Counted from the first letter of the stretch, positions 1-6,412 are shown. The stretch: DNA of 14,735 bases from Rubrobacter sp. (GCA_016781775.1 JADDPR010000084.1:1-14735); one strand, 5' to 3'. Notes: generated by a model from the sequence alone, not told the origin. A program made the numbers and translations.

Positions 1-1697
1 GCGGGGACGAGTTTGGGCCGGTGACGAGGGACGAGGTTCGCGGCATCCGCGTGTACTTCTGGGCGGAGGATAACCGGCACGTGATCTACCTGCAGGACCA
101 GGGGGGCGACGAGAACTGGCGCCTGCACGCCGTCGACCCCTCGACCGGCGAGGACCGCGACCTGACGCCGTTCGAGGGGGTGCAGGCCCAGCCCATCGAG
201 CGAAGCCGTCGCTTCCCGGACACGCTACTCGTCGGCCTGAACAAGGAGAGTCCCGAGCTCCACGACGCGTACAAGCTCACCCTCTCGACGGGCGACTTCG
301 AACTCATCACCGAGAACCCCGGCAACGTCGTAGGCTGGGTCGCCGACCACGACTTCCGCGTGCGCGGCGCCCTGACCTCCACCCCGGAGGGCGGCTCCGA
401 CCTGCTCCTCAGGGGGAACATGGAGGACGACTGGAAGACGGCGATAAGCTGGGGCAAGGAGGACGCCCTCACGAGCGGCCCGGTAGGCTTCACCGGGGAC
501 GGCGAGAAGATGTACCTCCTCGACTCGCGCGGGGCGAACGCGGCCCGGCTCGTCGCCTTCGACCCGGCCAGCGGCGAGACCGGGGTGCTCGTCGAGGATC
601 CGCGCTACGACGTGGGCGACGTGATGGTTCACCCCGAGACGCACGAGGCCCAGGCCGCGGCCGTCGGGCGCGCCCGCACCGAGTGGATCGTCCTCGACGA
701 CGCCATTCAGGAGGACTTCGAGAGCATACAGGGCCTGAACCGCGGCGACTTCGCCGTCACGAGCCGCGACCGCGCGGACGAGCGTTGGATCGTCGCCTTC
801 ACCACCGACGACGGCGGCGCCTCCTACTTCTCCTACGACCGCGGGACAAAGACCGGCACGCACCTCTTCGATGCCCGCCCGGACCTCGCCGAGTACACCC
901 TCGCCCGCATGGAGCCCATCTCCTTCACCTCCCGCGACGGCCTAGTGGTAGAGGGCTACCTCACCCTGCCGCCGGGGGACATGGACCATCCCGTACCGAT
1001 GGTGCTCAACGTCCACGGCGGCCCGTGGGCGCGCGATGGGTGGGGCTACGACCCCGAGGCCCAGTGGCTCGCCAACCGGGGATACGCCTGCCTGCAGGTC
1101 AACTACCGCGGCTCGACCGGTTACGGCAAGGACTTCCTCAACGCCGGGAACAAGGAGTGGGCCGGCACGATGCACGACGACCTCGTCGACGCGGTCCGCT
1201 GGGCCGTGGACGGGGGCATCGCCGACCCCGAGCGCGTCGCGATCTACGGGGGCTCCTACGGCGGCTACGCGGCGCTCGTCGGCGCCACGTTTACCCCGGA
1301 TCTCTTCCGATGCGCCGTGGACATCGTGGGGCCGAGCAACTTGATCACGCTGATAAACAGCATCCCCCCGTACTGGAAGCCCCTCCTCTCCATCTTCCAC
1401 GAGCGTGTCGGCAACCCCGAGACCGAGGAGGACTTCCTCAAGAGCCGCTCCCCGCTCTTCTTCGTGGACAACATCGAGATCCCGATGCTCGTAGCCCAGG
1501 GCGCCAACGACCCGCGCGTGAAGCAGGCCGAAGCAGAGCAAGTAGTCGCCGCGATGCGCGAGAAGGGCATAGAACACGAGTACATGCTCTTCGAGGACGA
1601 GGGCCACGGCTTCGCGAGGCCCGAGAACCGCCTCAAGTTCTACGCCGCCGCCGAAAAGTTCCTCGCGGGGCACCTCGGCGGCCGCTACGAAGAGTAG
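1..1697 (+). CDS. S9 family serine peptidase (acylaminoacyl/prolyl oligopeptidase-like), 5' end outside window
   Basis: Serine hydrolase that probably cleaves oligopeptides or acyl-peptides in the cytoplasm; no signal peptide is visible, but the true N-terminus lies outside the window. The reading frame is open to the left edge, and residues before the first possible start (GTG at 21) still look like family sequence, so the gene is 5'-truncated here. Counting from that GTG, residues 1-290 look like the beta-propeller (repeated strand/turn patterns such as DQGGDENW and the DLTPFEG segment). Residues 300-555 are the alpha/beta-hydrolase domain: oxyanion segment HGGPWARD at about 332, nucleophile Ser412 in GGSYGGYA, Asp497 in GANDPRV and His529 in EGHGFARP, so the triad is complete. 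The exact substrate cannot be told from sequence. It ends at TAG 1695-1697, facing the LysM gene. Confidence 0.93.
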   Translation, partial: GDEFGPVTRDEVRGIRVYFWAEDNRHVIYLQDQGGDENWRLHAVDPSTGEDRDLTPFEGVQAQPIERSRRFPDTLLVGLNKESPELHDAYKLTLSTGDFELITENPGNVVGWVADHDFRVRGALTSTPEGGSDLLLRGNMEDDWKTAISWGKEDALTSGPVGFTGDGEKMYLLDSRGANAARLVAFDPASGETGVLVEDPRYDVGDVMVHPETHEAQAAAVGRARTEWIVLDDAIQEDFESIQGLNRGDFAVTSRDRADERWIVAFTTDDGGASYFSYDRGTKTGTHLFDARPDLAEYTLARMEPISFTSRDGLVVEGYLTLPPGDMDHPVPMVLNVHGGPWARDGWGYDPEAQWLANRGYACLQVNYRGSTGYGKDFLNAGNKEWAGTMHDDLVDAVRWAVDGGIADPERVAIYGGSYGGYAALVGATFTPDLFRCAVDIVGPSNLITLINSIPPYWKPLLSIFHERVGNPETEEDFLKSRSPLFFVDNIEIPMLVAQGANDPRVKQAEAEQVVAAMREKGIEHEYMLFEDEGHGFARPENRLKFYAAAEKFLAGHLGGRYEE

Positions 1698-1700
1698 CGG

Positions 1701-1740
1701 GGGGTGGCCATGGGGTCCGTGTTACCGGGCCCCACACCCC
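1701..1740. terminator. Bidirectional stem-loop between the S9 peptidase and LysM genes
   Basis: The arms are GGGGTG (1701-1706) with CACCCC (1735-1740), and TGGGGTCC (1711-1718) with GGGCCCCA (1727-1734). They give 14 pairs, one of them a G.T wobble, with a 4-nt bulge on the left (1707-1710) and an 8-nt loop. It starts 3 nt after the peptidase stop codon, and its last base is the first base of the reverse-strand LysM stop codon (1740-1742). The position suits a terminator shared by convergent genes. There is no T-tract on either side, so this is a hairpin call rather than a textbook intrinsic terminator. Confidence 0.6.
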
Positions 1741-2021
1741 TACTCGGCCGGGGGTAGCTCCAACCTCATCCCCGGCCGGATCGTAGTGCCGGGGATGTCG
1801 TTCGTCTCTCGGATAATCTCCACCGTTGGCCTCGGATCCGAGTGGGGCGGGGTGTGCGAGACGGCAATCTCCCAGAGCGTATCCCCGGGCAAGACCGTGT
1901 ACCGGATGGGCTGCATCCCGGCGTCGGCCCCGGTCCCCGCGTACAGGGCGAAGGCCCCGGCGGCCGCGACGAACAGGGCTCCGAGACGTCTCCTGCGGTA
2001 TGTCGAACGGGTAGATTTCAC
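1740..2021 (-). CDS. Small LysM-domain, membrane-anchored or exported protein
   Basis: A 93-residue protein with a basic N-terminus (KSTRSTYRRRR), a hydrophobic segment at about residues 13-34 that could be a signal-anchor or signal peptide, and one LysM domain at about 39-91. The LysM shows YTVLPGDTLWEIA at its start and the closing IRPGMRLELP strand. LysM binds N-acetylglucosamine-containing glycan, so this is probably a peptidoglycan-binding surface protein. Small actinobacterial proteins of this plan often sit beside lexA, like YneA division inhibitors, but no lexA is visible here and an SOS role is not supported. The GTG start at 2021 has no Shine-Dalgarno sequence at the usual distance. 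Instead a -10-like hexamer ends 6 nt before it, suggesting a leaderless mRNA. The stop abuts the shared hairpin. Confidence 0.85.
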   Translation of the reverse strand: MKSTRSTYRRRRLGALFVAAAGAFALYAGTGADAGMQPIRYTVLPGDTLWEIAVSHTPPHSDPRPTVEIIRETNDIPGTTIRPGMRLELPPAE

Positions 2022-2027
2022 CCCCGA

Positions 2028-2056
2028 AACATACGGGCATCCGACCCATTTCCCAA
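2028..2056 (-). promoter_or_regulatory. Candidate sigma-A-type promoter for the LysM gene, leaderless spacing
   Basis: Read on the minus strand: TTGGGA (2056-2051), a 17-nt spacer, then TATGTT (2033-2028), then 6 nt to the GTG start at 2021. Each hexamer matches the consensus at 4 of 6 positions and the spacer is ideal. This would place transcription initiation at or next to the start codon. It is a pattern match only. Confidence 0.45.
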
Positions 2057-2123
2057 GGGTCTTTTGGGCACCGGAAGGCGTCTTCGGCGGCTAATTCAGC
2101 CCTCTACAACATACAAGGCCTCC

Positions 2124-2282
2124 CTAATCCTCCCCCACCATATCGGGCGCCAGCATCGCGACCACGCTCGACACCCATCCGGGGTCCACGCCTATTCTCC
2201 GCGCTATCTCGTCCTCGGAGAGCCCCTGCTCCCACAGGCGCCCGATCTCCTCCTGAAGACAGACTTCGCCGTGCTCCTCCAT
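2124..2282 (-). CDS. 52-residue helix-turn-helix protein, putative small DNA-binding regulator
   Basis: A short gene found by reading the minus strand. ATG at 2282 is preceded by AGGAGG (2287-2292 region) with about 5 nt spacing, a near-ideal ribosome binding site. It ends with TAG at 2126-2124. The protein starts MEEHGEVCLQ. Its centre (LSEDEIARRIGVDPGWVSSV, residues 21-40) reads as a classic helix-turn-helix: acidic-capped helix, EIARRIGV turn, recognition helix starting at PGWVSS. This resembles the HTH of sigma-region-4-like or Trp-repressor-like small proteins. Codons are mostly G/C-ending, as expected for a real gene here. It lies 102 bp upstream of the LysM gene on the same strand, so the two could be linked, although LysM seems to have its own promoter. 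No target is evident. It might also be a remnant of a larger regulator, but the strong RBS argues for an intact small gene. Confidence 0.65.
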   Translation of the reverse strand: MEEHGEVCLQEEIGRLWEQGLSEDEIARRIGVDPGWVSSVVAMLAPDMVGED

Positions 2283-2591
2283 CGCTCCCTCCTGCCCGGC
2301 CTTTGATCCTCCGATACCACCACGAACGAAACCAAAACTATACCCATCGGAGAAGCAATCTGTTCCAACGCCGTAGTCGCCCTGCGAGCAACAGCGACGG
2401 GCTATACCGTATCAGCTCCGTCAAAGCCGTCCAGGCCCCGGTAGATCCTCCGAAACCGGCTTCTCCCCCGAGTTCCACGTACCGGCACGAGCGCAAGCTC
2501 TACACCCCCGCGGAGCGGCAGGCAAGGGTAACCGCGGCCGGAGGCGGTAAACTAACAGTGAAGCGGAAACCGATCAGGACGTTAGCGTAAA
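2283..2591. other. Non-coding stretch between the HTH gene and dapF
   Basis: About 309 bp with local AT-rich patches. A 95-codon open frame (TTG 2303 to TAA 2590) crosses it, but its product has no recognisable domain and its codon use is unlike the neighbouring genes, so I do not call it a gene. The stretch probably holds the promoter of the HTH gene (minus strand) and that of dapF (plus strand); TAAACT at 2548-2553 is a possible dapF -10 without a convincing -35. No RNA structure was recognised. Confidence 0.5.
2337..2342 (-). promoter_or_regulatory. Candidate -10 element (TATAGT) upstream of the 52-aa HTH gene
   Basis: On the minus strand the hexamer TATAGT lies in an AT-richer pocket about 55 nt upstream of the ATG at 2282. 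No good -35 hexamer is found at 16-18 nt; the nearest TTGGAA is 20 nt away. This is a weak call. Confidence 0.25.
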
Positions 2592-3374
2592 TTGCACTTC
2601 ACCAAGATGCACGGCGCCGGCAACGATTTCGTCATCCTCGACCCCGGCGAGGTCGAGGGCGTGGAGGATTTGAACGCCCTCGCTCGTAAGGTCTGCAACC
2701 GGCACTTCGGCGTCGGCGCGGACGGGCTACTGATCCCGGCGCCCTCCGATGGGGCGGACCTCCGGATGTTCTACCTTAACTCCGACGGCTCCCCCTCCGA
2801 GATGTGCGGCAACGGCCTCCGCTGCCTCGCCCGCTACGCCCGCGACTACGAGATCGTGGACGGTGATGCCCTGACGGTGGAGACCGGCGCCGGCACGAAG
2901 AAGGTCATCCTCTTCGAGGACGGCTCCTCCAGGGTCGACATGGGACCTCCGGCCCTCGGCGACGACGTAGGGATGCGCGGCTTCCTCTTCTCGCGCGTCT
3001 CGATGGGCAACCCGCACGCCGTCGCTTTTCTACGGAGCGAGGACGAGGTCGACGCGCTGGACCTTGCAGGGATAGGGCCGGCGATAGAGAAGGATCCCAC
3101 CTTCCCCGAGGGTACGAACGTGGAGTTCGCCTACGCGCGGTCCTCCGGGGAGGTCAGGATGAGAATCTGGGAGCGCGGCGCCGGCGAGACCCTCGCCTCC
3201 GGCTCCGGCTCCTGCGCGACGGCGGTCGCAGCGATCCGACGCGGCCTGGCGACGAGCCCGGTGCGCCTGATCCTGGACGGCGGCTCCGTCGAGATAAGCT
3301 GGGCCGGGGTGGGCGAGCCGGTCTACATGACCGGCCCCGCCGAATACGTCTGCGAAGGGGAACTCTTCCTCTAA
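2592..3374 (+). CDS. dapF: Diaminopimelate epimerase (DapF) with Ser at a catalytic Cys position
   Basis: DapF converts LL- to meso-diaminopimelate, the precursor of lysine and of peptidoglycan crosslinks, in the cytoplasm without a cofactor. Family motifs are clear over 260 residues: the start HFTKMHGAGNDF, DGSPSEMCGNGLRC around Cys72, MGNPHAV at about 138, and ERGAGETLASGSGSCATA at about 194-211. The first catalytic Cys (Cys72) is present. The second, normally in ETxACGTGAC, is Ser203 (codon TCC) here; a Cys is kept at 208. Length is slightly below the usual 270-280. The TTG start is chosen because it gives the family N-terminus and an in-frame TAG nine bases upstream blocks any longer start; AGGA at 2576-2579 is a rather distant RBS. 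The gene stands alone on this strand, though dapC and lysA lie about 10 kb downstream. Its family membership is certain; the effect of Ser203 is not. Confidence 0.95.
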   Translation: MHFTKMHGAGNDFVILDPGEVEGVEDLNALARKVCNRHFGVGADGLLIPAPSDGADLRMFYLNSDGSPSEMCGNGLRCLARYARDYEIVDGDALTVETGAGTKKVILFEDGSSRVDMGPPALGDDVGMRGFLFSRVSMGNPHAVAFLRSEDEVDALDLAGIGPAIEKDPTFPEGTNVEFAYARSSGEVRMRIWERGAGETLASGSGSCATAVAAIRRGLATSPVRLILDGGSVEISWAGVGEPVYMTGPAEYVCEGELFL

Positions 3375-3682
3375 CCACTCCGGGAGCATTTGAGCGCCGC
3401 CGCGCCGGTGCCATCGCCCGTGCTCGTTAGCCGTGACATCTCCAAAGCTCGGCTACGGAGAACCGTAGTCCGGCAGGGTACGCCTCGCCCCGCGGCCCTC
3501 GCCGTCCTTTGGCCTGAAGAACCTAAAGCATCCGTGACGTGGGCCCGATGCGTCGAACTCGACATACCGCGCGTAGCGGCGTGGTCGGGTGCCAGGGGAA
3601 CGAAAAGTTCTAGTTGGTGCCGCTTACCGCCGTCCGTGCCGGGCATCCGCGAAGGCGTCCGAGTTCGATACGTACAGTGATG
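3375..3682. other. Non-coding gap between convergent dapF and ATPase genes
   Basis: About 308 bp separates the 3' ends of two convergent genes. That is longer than needed for termination and longer than the other convergent gaps in this window (42, 19 and 69 bp). Open frames exist on both strands but none shows a recognisable domain or gene-like codon use. It could be remains of a decayed gene or hold a small RNA; I see no tRNA, IS end or long repeat. The only clear structure is the hairpin at 3451-3470. Confidence 0.5.
3451..3470. terminator. Short perfect hairpin downstream of dapF
   Basis: CTACGG (3453-3458), tetraloop AGAA, CCGTAG (3463-3468), extended outward by one G.T and one G-C pair. 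It lies about 77 nt past the dapF stop and has no T-tract. Termination is one possible role; a structured element of an unannotated RNA is another. Confidence 0.35.
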
Positions 3683-5011
3683 CTAGCGCGGCAAAGACCT
3701 GGGGGACTCATCTGCGGGATCGTAGGCCAGGCCGGCCTCCAGTTCGTCGACAAACTGGCGTGCGGTGCGCCCGCTCCTCCCGGCGTGCCAGCGGTCCCAC
3801 AGGAGGGCGCGTTCGCGGAGCTGGCCCGGGGGCACTTTTATCCCCCGCTCCCGGACGAGGCCCGAGATTATCCCAAGGAAGCGCTCCTGGTTCGGGGCGG
3901 GGAAGGTGAGGCGCAGGCCGAAGCGGGCCGAGAGGGAGAGCTTCTCCTGCATGGTGTCGCGGGCGTGGACGTCGTCGCCGGGCTCCCCCCGGTCGGAGAA
4001 GTTCTCTCGGATAAGGTTGCGGCGGTTCGAGGTGGCGTAGACCCGGACGTTCGGGGGCGGCTCCTCGATGCTCCCCTCCAGGAGCGCCTTGAGCGCCTTG
4101 TACTCGACCTCGTGCTCCTCGAAGGAGAGGTCATCGACGAAGAGAACGAAGCGTGGGCCGCGTCCCCGGAGGACGTCGAGCAGGGCCGGGAGTTCGCCAA
4201 GGTCTTCCTTGGAGACCTCCACGAGCTTGAGGCCCTTGCCGGCGTACTCGTTGGCGACCGCTTTCACGGTCGAGGACTTGCCGGTGCCGGGTGGGCCGTA
4301 GAGGAGGGCGTGGTGAGCCGGGAGACCGGCGAGGAATCGGCGCGTGTTCTCGACGAGTGGCCCCCGCTCCCCCTCGTAGCCGACGAGGCCGTCGAGACGT
4401 ATTCCGTCGGGGCGTGTCACCGGGGCGAGCCGCCCTCCGCGCCACCGGAAGGCCGCGTGGCGCCCGAGGGCGCCGGCGCCGTGACGCGCGAAGTGCTCCG
4501 CGAGCCCCTCGACCGTCTCAGCCGAGTCGCCATCCCCCGCGAGCTCCCCAGCCATCGCGGCCCGGGGCGAGGCGTCGGGGAAGGTCTCGTGGACGGGGGC
4601 CGTCCAGGTGCCGGCCAGACCGGGCGCCGCGCCCTCCACCAGGCCGAGCAGCGTCTTCGAGTCCAGCCCGAAGAGCCCCCGCAGGGCTTCGAGCTCCCGG
4701 CGGGCCTGCTCCGCGAAAAGCGGGTCCGGGGTACCCCGTTCGCACCCCAGGCTGAACGGGTTCTCGTCGTCCAGGATAGCCCGCGCCAGGCACGAGCGCC
4801 AGGCGTCCGGGAGGAGGCGTTCGGGGGTCTCCGCGAGCGAGCGCCACAATCGGGCGTAGCCCTCAGCAAAGACCCCCGGTTCCGGCTCGTCCTTCGTTAG
4901 GATCGCCAGCAGGGCGAGAAGGTCGCGTACCCCCGGCATCTTGGGGACGTCCCGGAACACGGCGAGCCCCCGCGTCCGCTCCAACAGGGTCGTTATCTTT
5001 GTGCGCTCCAT
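3683..5011 (-). CDS. AAA-type ATP-binding protein, DUF815 family
   Basis: A 442-residue ATPase whose C-terminal half (about 205-430) is the DUF815-type AAA domain. Visible motifs: Walker A GPPGTGKS at 239-246, Walker B FVLFVDDLSF at 288-297, and sensor-1-like ATSNRRN at 326-332. The family-typical ENFSDRGEPGDDVHA stretch follows at about 336. The N-terminal 200 residues are a helical, Leu/Arg-rich region with no domain I recognise, commonly seen as an extension in this family. The cellular role of DUF815 ATPases is not established; they act as soluble AAA proteins. It is the last gene of a minus-strand run, 48 bp after the HTH/coiled-coil gene. The ATG at 5011 has no Shine-Dalgarno. TACGAT ends 10 nt upstream and may be a -10 for a very short leader. 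Confidence 0.88.
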   Translation of the reverse strand: MERTKITTLLERTRGLAVFRDVPKMPGVRDLLALLAILTKDEPEPGVFAEGYARLWRSLAETPERLLPDAWRSCLARAILDDENPFSLGCERGTPDPLFAEQARRELEALRGLFGLDSKTLLGLVEGAAPGLAGTWTAPVHETFPDASPRAAMAGELAGDGDSAETVEGLAEHFARHGAGALGRHAAFRWRGGRLAPVTRPDGIRLDGLVGYEGERGPLVENTRRFLAGLPAHHALLYGPPGTGKSSTVKAVANEYAGKGLKLVEVSKEDLGELPALLDVLRGRGPRFVLFVDDLSFEEHEVEYKALKALLEGSIEEPPPNVRVYATSNRRNLIRENFSDRGEPGDDVHARDTMQEKLSLSARFGLRLTFPAPNQERFLGIISGLVRERGIKVPPGQLRERALLWDRWHAGRSGRTARQFVDELEAGLAYDPADESPRSLPR

Positions 5012-5027
5012 GATCCAGGGGATCGTA

Positions 5028-5048
5028 GCAGCCGGGGCCGGGTGCTGC
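5028..5048. terminator. Weak hairpin between the HTH/coiled-coil gene and the ATPase gene
   Basis: GCAGC (5028-5032) pairs with GCTGC (5044-5048), with further CCGG/CCGG pairing inside and a small bulge. It lies 12 nt after the stop codon of the upstream minus-strand gene (5060). There is no T-tract. It could reduce read-through into the ATPase gene or simply be GC-rich sequence. Confidence 0.25.
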
Positions 5049-5059
5049 GCCGTTTGCCC

Positions 5060-5713
5060 TTAGCTTCCGAAGAGGCGGGCCCAGAAGCCCCGGTTCTTGA
5101 GGACCTGCATCTCGGCCTCGAGCCGGGTGCGTTCCTCGGCGATGGAAGATTTCTCCTCGACGAGTTCCATGTGCTCCCTCATGAGGCGCTCGCGCTCTTC
5201 TTCGAGCCTCGCCTTCTCCTCCTCCAGGGTCGAGATCGTCTTCTCCTGAAGCTCGCGCTGGTACTCGATCAGGTTGAGCCGTTCGATCTCGGACCACAGG
5301 CGGTCGATCTCCATGCGCGCGGCGTCCCGCTCTTTGCGGACCTCCTCGATCTGGCGGCTCCGCTCTTCGAGGCGCGTCTTGTAATCCTGCCCCTGCTGAA
5401 GCAGACGCTCGTACCGCTCGAACGGAACCGCCGGGAGGCGCGAGGAGGTCTCATTCCCGTAAGGAAGATCGTCCCCGAGGACTTCCCCTTCGAAGACCTC
5501 ATCTTCCTCCGCGCCCTCCGCGTTGTTGCCGCCCAGGACGCGCGCGAGCTCCTCGACCTCGCGCAGCAGCAAGCTGTAGCCGCCCCGAACGCCGCGTTCG
5601 GCGTGCAAGCGTCCCTCCGCGACGTACCGGCGCACCGTGCTCGGCGAACGGCCGAGAATAGCCGCCGCCCCGCCGAGACCTATGCGCTCTTCTCTGCCCT
5701 CCATGGGGTCCAT
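5060..5713 (-). CDS. MerR/excisionase-like HTH protein with long coiled coil
   Basis: A 217-residue protein in three parts. Residues about 10-60 form a helix-turn-helix of the MerR/excisionase type (GGAAAILGRSPSTVRRYVAE, then GYSLLLREVEELARVL). Residues 62-95 are an acidic linker. Residues about 96-207 form a highly charged Glu/Arg-rich coiled coil with heptad Leu/Ile spacing (RLEERSRQIEEVRKERDAAR, continuing to EAEMQVLKNR). The tail is GFWARLFGS, a short aromatic, basic end that could be a membrane- or protein-docking motif. It is probably a DNA-binding, oligomerising protein, perhaps structural or segregation-linked rather than a metabolite-sensing MerR, since no effector domain is present. 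The ATG at 5713 has no RBS but a TAGAAT hexamer 6 nt upstream, so leaderless; ATG 5704 is an alternative start that also lacks an RBS. It lies 121 bp after the Rieske gene and 48 bp before the ATPase. Confidence 0.8.
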   Translation of the reverse strand: MDPMEGREERIGLGGAAAILGRSPSTVRRYVAEGRLHAERGVRGGYSLLLREVEELARVLGGNNAEGAEEDEVFEGEVLGDDLPYGNETSSRLPAVPFERYERLLQQGQDYKTRLEERSRQIEEVRKERDAARMEIDRLWSEIERLNLIEYQRELQEKTISTLEEEKARLEEERERLMREHMELVEEKSSIAEERTRLEAEMQVLKNRGFWARLFGS

Positions 5714-5719
5714 TACCGC

Positions 5720-5725
5720 ATTCTA
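5720..5725 (-). promoter_or_regulatory. Candidate -10 (TAGAAT) giving a leaderless start for the HTH/coiled-coil gene
   Basis: On the minus strand TAGAAT is followed by exactly 6 nt and then the ATG at 5713, the same geometry as at the LysM gene. The -35 region (TGGTCC at 17 nt) is poor. Confidence 0.35.
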
Positions 5726-5788
5726 CTTTAGCCCGTAGCCGTGGACCATCGTTCGGGAGCCTCCGACTCCTCATCCCGACGGAACGAA

Positions 5789-5825
5789 GCCCCCGGCGAC
5801 GGTCCCGAGGCCGCGGGCCGGGGGC
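5789..5825 (-). terminator. Stem-loop downstream of the Rieske gene
   Basis: A perfect 9-bp all-G/C stem, GCCCCCGGC (5789-5797) with GCCGGGGGC (5817-5825), and a 19-nt loop. It begins 9 nt past the Rieske stop codon (5835). Only a few scattered Ts follow on the minus strand. It is the likely 3' end of the Rieske transcript. Confidence 0.5.
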
Positions 5826-5834
5826 CAAGGGGCG

Positions 5835-6365
5835 TTAGGCCGTGAAGACCTGGCCGTCGCGGACCTCGACCGGTACCTCCGGCAGAGGCCTGTTCGCGGG
5901 GCCGCTCACGACCGCGGCGCCATTGGCAGGGTCGAAGATCGAGCCGTGGCAGGGACAGGCAAGCTGGCCGTTGTTAAAGGCCACCGTGCAGCCGGCGTGG
6001 GTGCATACGGCGGAGTAGGCGACGAAGTCCCCGTTCTCCAGGTGGACCAGCACCGCAGGCTGGCCCGAGGGGTCGGTGAACTCGGCGGCCGTCCCGGGGA
6101 CGACCTCTCCCTCGCTGGCGATGGCGTTGCCCTGCGCCTCCTCCTGAGGCGTCCCTCCGCTCGTCTCCCCGGAGGCCTGGGTGGCGCCCTCTACCCCCCC
6201 GGTAGCGCCTCTGTCGGTGGCCTGTTGAGAGGCTCCGCCACCGGAGCCGCCCTGCTCGCCACCGCCTCCGCCGCACGCGGCGAGCACCGACGCGCTCGCC
6301 GCGCCCACGCCCAGGGCCGCACCCAACCGGATAAACCTCGCCCGCGACAAATGCTCTTCAGCCAC
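5835..6365 (-). CDS. Rieske [2Fe-2S] domain lipoprotein
   Basis: An exported electron-transfer protein, probably lipid-anchored on the outer face of the membrane. The chosen GTG start at 6365 gives 176 residues and sits 5 nt after AGGAGG (6376-6371). An upstream in-frame GTG at 6380 gives 181 residues but overlaps that RBS. From the 6365 start, an N-terminal signal (SRARFIRLG then an Ala-rich core) ends in a lipobox VLAAC with Cys31. A Gly/Ser/Thr/Gln/Glu-rich linker follows to about residue 85. The Rieske domain carries CTHAGC (ligands Cys121, His123) and CPCHG (ligands Cys137, His140), with Cys126 and Cys139 placed for the disulfide of high-potential Rieske proteins. The signal has RAR rather than twin arginines, which is odd for a Tat substrate. 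No bc-complex genes are next to it; its partner is unknown. It is divergent from a DoxX gene. Confidence 0.9.
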   Translation of the reverse strand: MAEEHLSRARFIRLGAALGVGAASASVLAACGGGGGEQGGSGGGASQQATDRGATGGVEGATQASGETSGGTPQEEAQGNAIASEGEVVPGTAAEFTDPSGQPAVLVHLENGDFVAYSAVCTHAGCTVAFNNGQLACPCHGSIFDPANGAAVVSGPANRPLPEVPVEVRDGQVFTA

Positions 6366-6406
6366 AGCCACCTCCTGCACTCGACCATCTCCTCCCGTAC
6401 AGCGAG

Positions 6407-6412
6407 GTTATA
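6407..6412 (-). promoter_or_regulatory. Candidate -10 (TATAAC) for the Rieske gene
   Basis: TATAAC on the minus strand lies about 41 nt upstream of the GTG at 6365, within the 155 bp divergent region shared with the DoxX gene. No good -35 was found at 16-18 nt. Confidence 0.3.

Noticed and set aside
1740..2056. SOS-regulated YneA-like identity for the LysM protein
   Set aside because: No lexA neighbour and no GAAC-N4-GTTC-type box near the start. Small LysM proteins have other roles too.
2303..2590. A 95-codon plus-strand ORF ending 1 nt before dapF
   Set aside because: It has a TTG start without an RBS, no recognisable domain, an odd residue mix and codon use unlike the neighbouring genes. 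The junction with dapF is suggestive, but not enough to call a gene.
3390..3680. Plus- and minus-strand ORFs in the dapF-ATPase gap
   Set aside because: Low-complexity Arg/Ser/Pro-rich products without domains or ribosome binding sites; typical chance ORFs in GC-rich DNA.
3614..4900. Long plus-strand ORF of 428 codons
   Set aside because: It lies antisense to the DUF815 ATPase, whose Walker motifs make it the real gene. Long antisense ORFs are expected at this GC content.
6366..6380. Longer Rieske start at GTG 6380
   Set aside because: The AGGAGG lies within the first codons of that version and is correctly spaced for the GTG at 6365.
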